From an uncultured Odoribacter sp. (GTDB lineage Bacteria; Bacteroidota; Bacteroidia; Bacteroidales; Marinifilaceae), in assembly GCA_934725835.1 (NCBI GenBank), contig CAKVCR010000142.1, positions 1 to 7,312 of the forward strand: a DNA stretch of 7,312 nucleotides. The letters run 5' to 3'. The first letter of the stretch is position 1, and each line of letters begins with the position of its first letter. Below, piece after piece: positions 6,410-7,312 of this stretch. The notes below the pieces were generated by a model. It was not told the DNA's origin, did no database searches, and saw nothing but the letters and a program-made list of their open reading frames with translations. A program made the translations under genes and the position numbers.

Positions 6410-6417
6410 CAAATGTA
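6410..6417 (-). promoter_or_regulatory. acpP operon promoter, -7 element
   Basis: On the minus strand this reads TACATTTG, a full TAnnTTTG match. No clear TTTG is found 19-21 bases upstream; the region is A/T-rich (6418-6445) and may act as an upstream element. It would drive acpP, fabF and rnc. Confidence 0.55.
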
Positions 6418-6444
6418 GAGTTTATTTTTTTACCGAAAAAATAT

Positions 6445-6475
6445 TTTGCCAACAATTAAACTTTCACTACCTTTA
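6445..6475 (+). promoter_or_regulatory. purN promoter
   Basis: TTTG (6445-6448), 19 bases, then TACCTTTA (6468-6475), one base off the TAnnTTTG consensus. The purN ATG lies 28 bases after the -7 element. It is back to back with the acpP promoter. I see no PurR-type operator or riboswitch fold in the short leader. Confidence 0.6.
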
Positions 6476-6503
6476 TGACCTTGATTTTTAAATAATTACA
6501 AAC

Positions 6504-7079
6504 ATGAAAAATATAGCAATATTTGCCTCTGGTTCAGGTTCTAACGCCGAAAATATCATCTGTCATTTCGCTGAAAAACCTGATTTCTGCGTAAAAAGAA
6601 TCTATTGCAACGTTCCTGATGCCTTTGTTTTGGAACGTGCCCAAAAATATGATATTCCAACGATGGTTTTTGACCGCCAGGCATTTCGCGACCCGGAGAA
6701 AGTGTTGCGCCAACTGGAAGAAGACAACACTGATTTTATTGTATTGGCAGGATTTCTTTGGCTGATGCCGGATTTCATCATTGCTGCCTATCCCAACCGG
6801 ATTGTCAATATCCACCCGGCCTTGCTGCCTGCATACGGCGGGAAAGGCATGTACGGACACCACGTACACGAAGCTGTAATTGCAGCCAAAGAGCAGGAGA
6901 GCGGCATCACCATCCATTTTGTGAACGAGCACTATGATTCCGGCTCTATCATATTTCAGGCAAAATGTCCGGTCCTGCCGACAGACAATGCCAGCGACCT
7001 CGCCGACCGGGTGCACGGCTTGGAATACAAATATTTCCCGGAGATTATAGAACAGACTATTTTGGACATGGAGGCATAA
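6504..7079 (+). CDS. purN: Phosphoribosylglycinamide formyltransferase (GAR transformylase)
   Basis: 191 residues, against 212 in E. coli. It transfers a formyl group from 10-formyl-tetrahydrofolate to GAR, the third step of purine synthesis, in the cytoplasm. The N-terminal nucleotide-fold begins MKNIAIFASGSGSNAENI, with the phosphate-binding loop GSGSN at 10-14. The catalytic trio is present: N102 and H104 in NIHPALLPAY, and D145 in HYDSGSIIFQ. The loop after the HPALLP motif reads YGGKGMYGHHVHEAV where E. coli has YPGLHTHRQAL, so this loop is longer here. It is transcribed alone, divergent from acpP, from a promoter 28 bases upstream and ended by a strong hairpin. No other pur gene is in the window, so it is not part of a pur operon here. 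Confidence 0.96.
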   Translation: MKNIAIFASGSGSNAENIICHFAEKPDFCVKRIYCNVPDAFVLERAQKYDIPTMVFDRQAFRDPEKVLRQLEEDNTDFIVLAGFLWLMPDFIIAAYPNRIVNIHPALLPAYGGKGMYGHHVHEAVIAAKEQESGITIHFVNEHYDSGSIIFQAKCPVLPTDNASDLADRVHGLEYKYFPEIIEQTILDMEA

Positions 7080-7105
7080 AATCCTATTTAAAATAACCAT
7101 CAAAT

Positions 7106-7143
7106 CCGGGAAAGGGCAGTTGTTTTACTGTTTCCCGGTTTTT
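7106..7143 (+). terminator. purN terminator
   Basis: CCGGGAAA (7106-7113) pairs with TTTCCCGG (7131-7138), with an inner CAGT/ACTG extension (7117-7120 with 7127-7130) across a GGG bulge, and a run of five T follows (7139-7143). This is a standard intrinsic terminator. It sits between convergent purN and the minus-strand gene at the right edge and may serve both. Confidence 0.85.
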
Positions 7144-7150
7144 AATATGC

Positions 7151-7312
7151 TTACATGTCTTCCATCGAAAAAAGCCTGCTCTCTATCTCATACTTAAACA
7201 AATCCATTAAGAAGCAGAACACTTCTGCAAAGTGGGTAAGTTCCAGTACATAAATATTTAACGCCTGACGGATTTCAGAAACAAACCGTAAACAGAGATC
7301 CGTTTCATTGCT
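7151..7312 (-). CDS. C-terminal end of an unrecognised protein, cut by the window edge
   Basis: A minus-strand reading frame of 53 codons runs open from the window edge to a TAA at 7151-7153. I do not recognise the family. The visible peptide is rich in Leu, Phe and Glu (LRFVSEIRQALNIYVLEL, then THFAEVFCFLMDLF) and looks alpha-helical, ending KYEIESRLFSMEDM. Support for a real gene is that the frame stays open to the edge and that the stop falls just before the hairpin shared with purN. A 53-codon open frame can arise by chance, so this is tentative. Confidence 0.5.
   Translation of the reverse strand, partial: SNETDLCLRFVSEIRQALNIYVLELTHFAEVFCFLMDLFKYEIESRLFSMEDM

Noticed and set aside
1..7312. 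CRISPR array, insertion sequence, tRNA or rRNA gene within the window
   Set aside because: I looked for regular spaced repeats, transposase-like proteins with terminal repeats, and RNA gene sequence and saw none; the rRNA link at the left edge rests on promoters only.

Overview
The window looks like core chromosome of a Bacteroidales bacterium, most likely Bacteroides or a close relative. The evidence is the protein families and the promoters: several intergenic regions carry the Bacteroides sigma-ABfr pattern (TTTG, about 19-21 bases, TAnnTTTG), and no start codon has a clear Shine-Dalgarno sequence. Species cannot be fixed from the sequence alone.

Layout, left to right. Bases 1 to about 713 hold no convincing gene. 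The first 340 bases carry three minus-strand promoter-like units in tandem, the leftmost cut by the window edge, which resemble a stacked ribosomal RNA operon promoter region firing leftwards out of the window. Next to them lies a stretch with an inverted repeat and a C/T-rich tract. At 774-1925 (-) is an outer-membrane porin of the phosphate-selective porin O/P type, divergent from a 12-helix MFS exporter of the EntS-like MFS_3 family (2044-3282, +). Their promoters are packed back to back. Then come efp (elongation factor P, +), an efp/rnc convergent terminator, and the minus-strand cluster acpP-fabF-rnc (acyl carrier protein, ketoacyl-ACP synthase II, ribonuclease III). purN (GAR transformylase, +) is divergent from acpP. 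The right edge holds the C-terminal end of an unrecognised minus-strand gene behind a terminator hairpin.

How the genes work together: acpP and fabF act in one pathway, since FabF elongates acyl chains carried on AcpP. rnc follows fabF after 17 bases and begins with a non-ATG codon, so its translation probably depends on fabF. EF-P (relief of ribosome stalling at polyproline), RNase III (rRNA and mRNA processing) and PurN (purine synthesis) are housekeeping functions. The porin/MFS pair is the only part with an accessory flavour, and its substrates cannot be read from the sequence.

I found no undescribed defence system, mobile element, CRISPR array or other exotic system here. The points most worth a second look are the tandem promoter array at the left edge, the PGKGP loop of EF-P, the non-ATG start of rnc, and the nested divergent promoters between the porin and the MFS gene.
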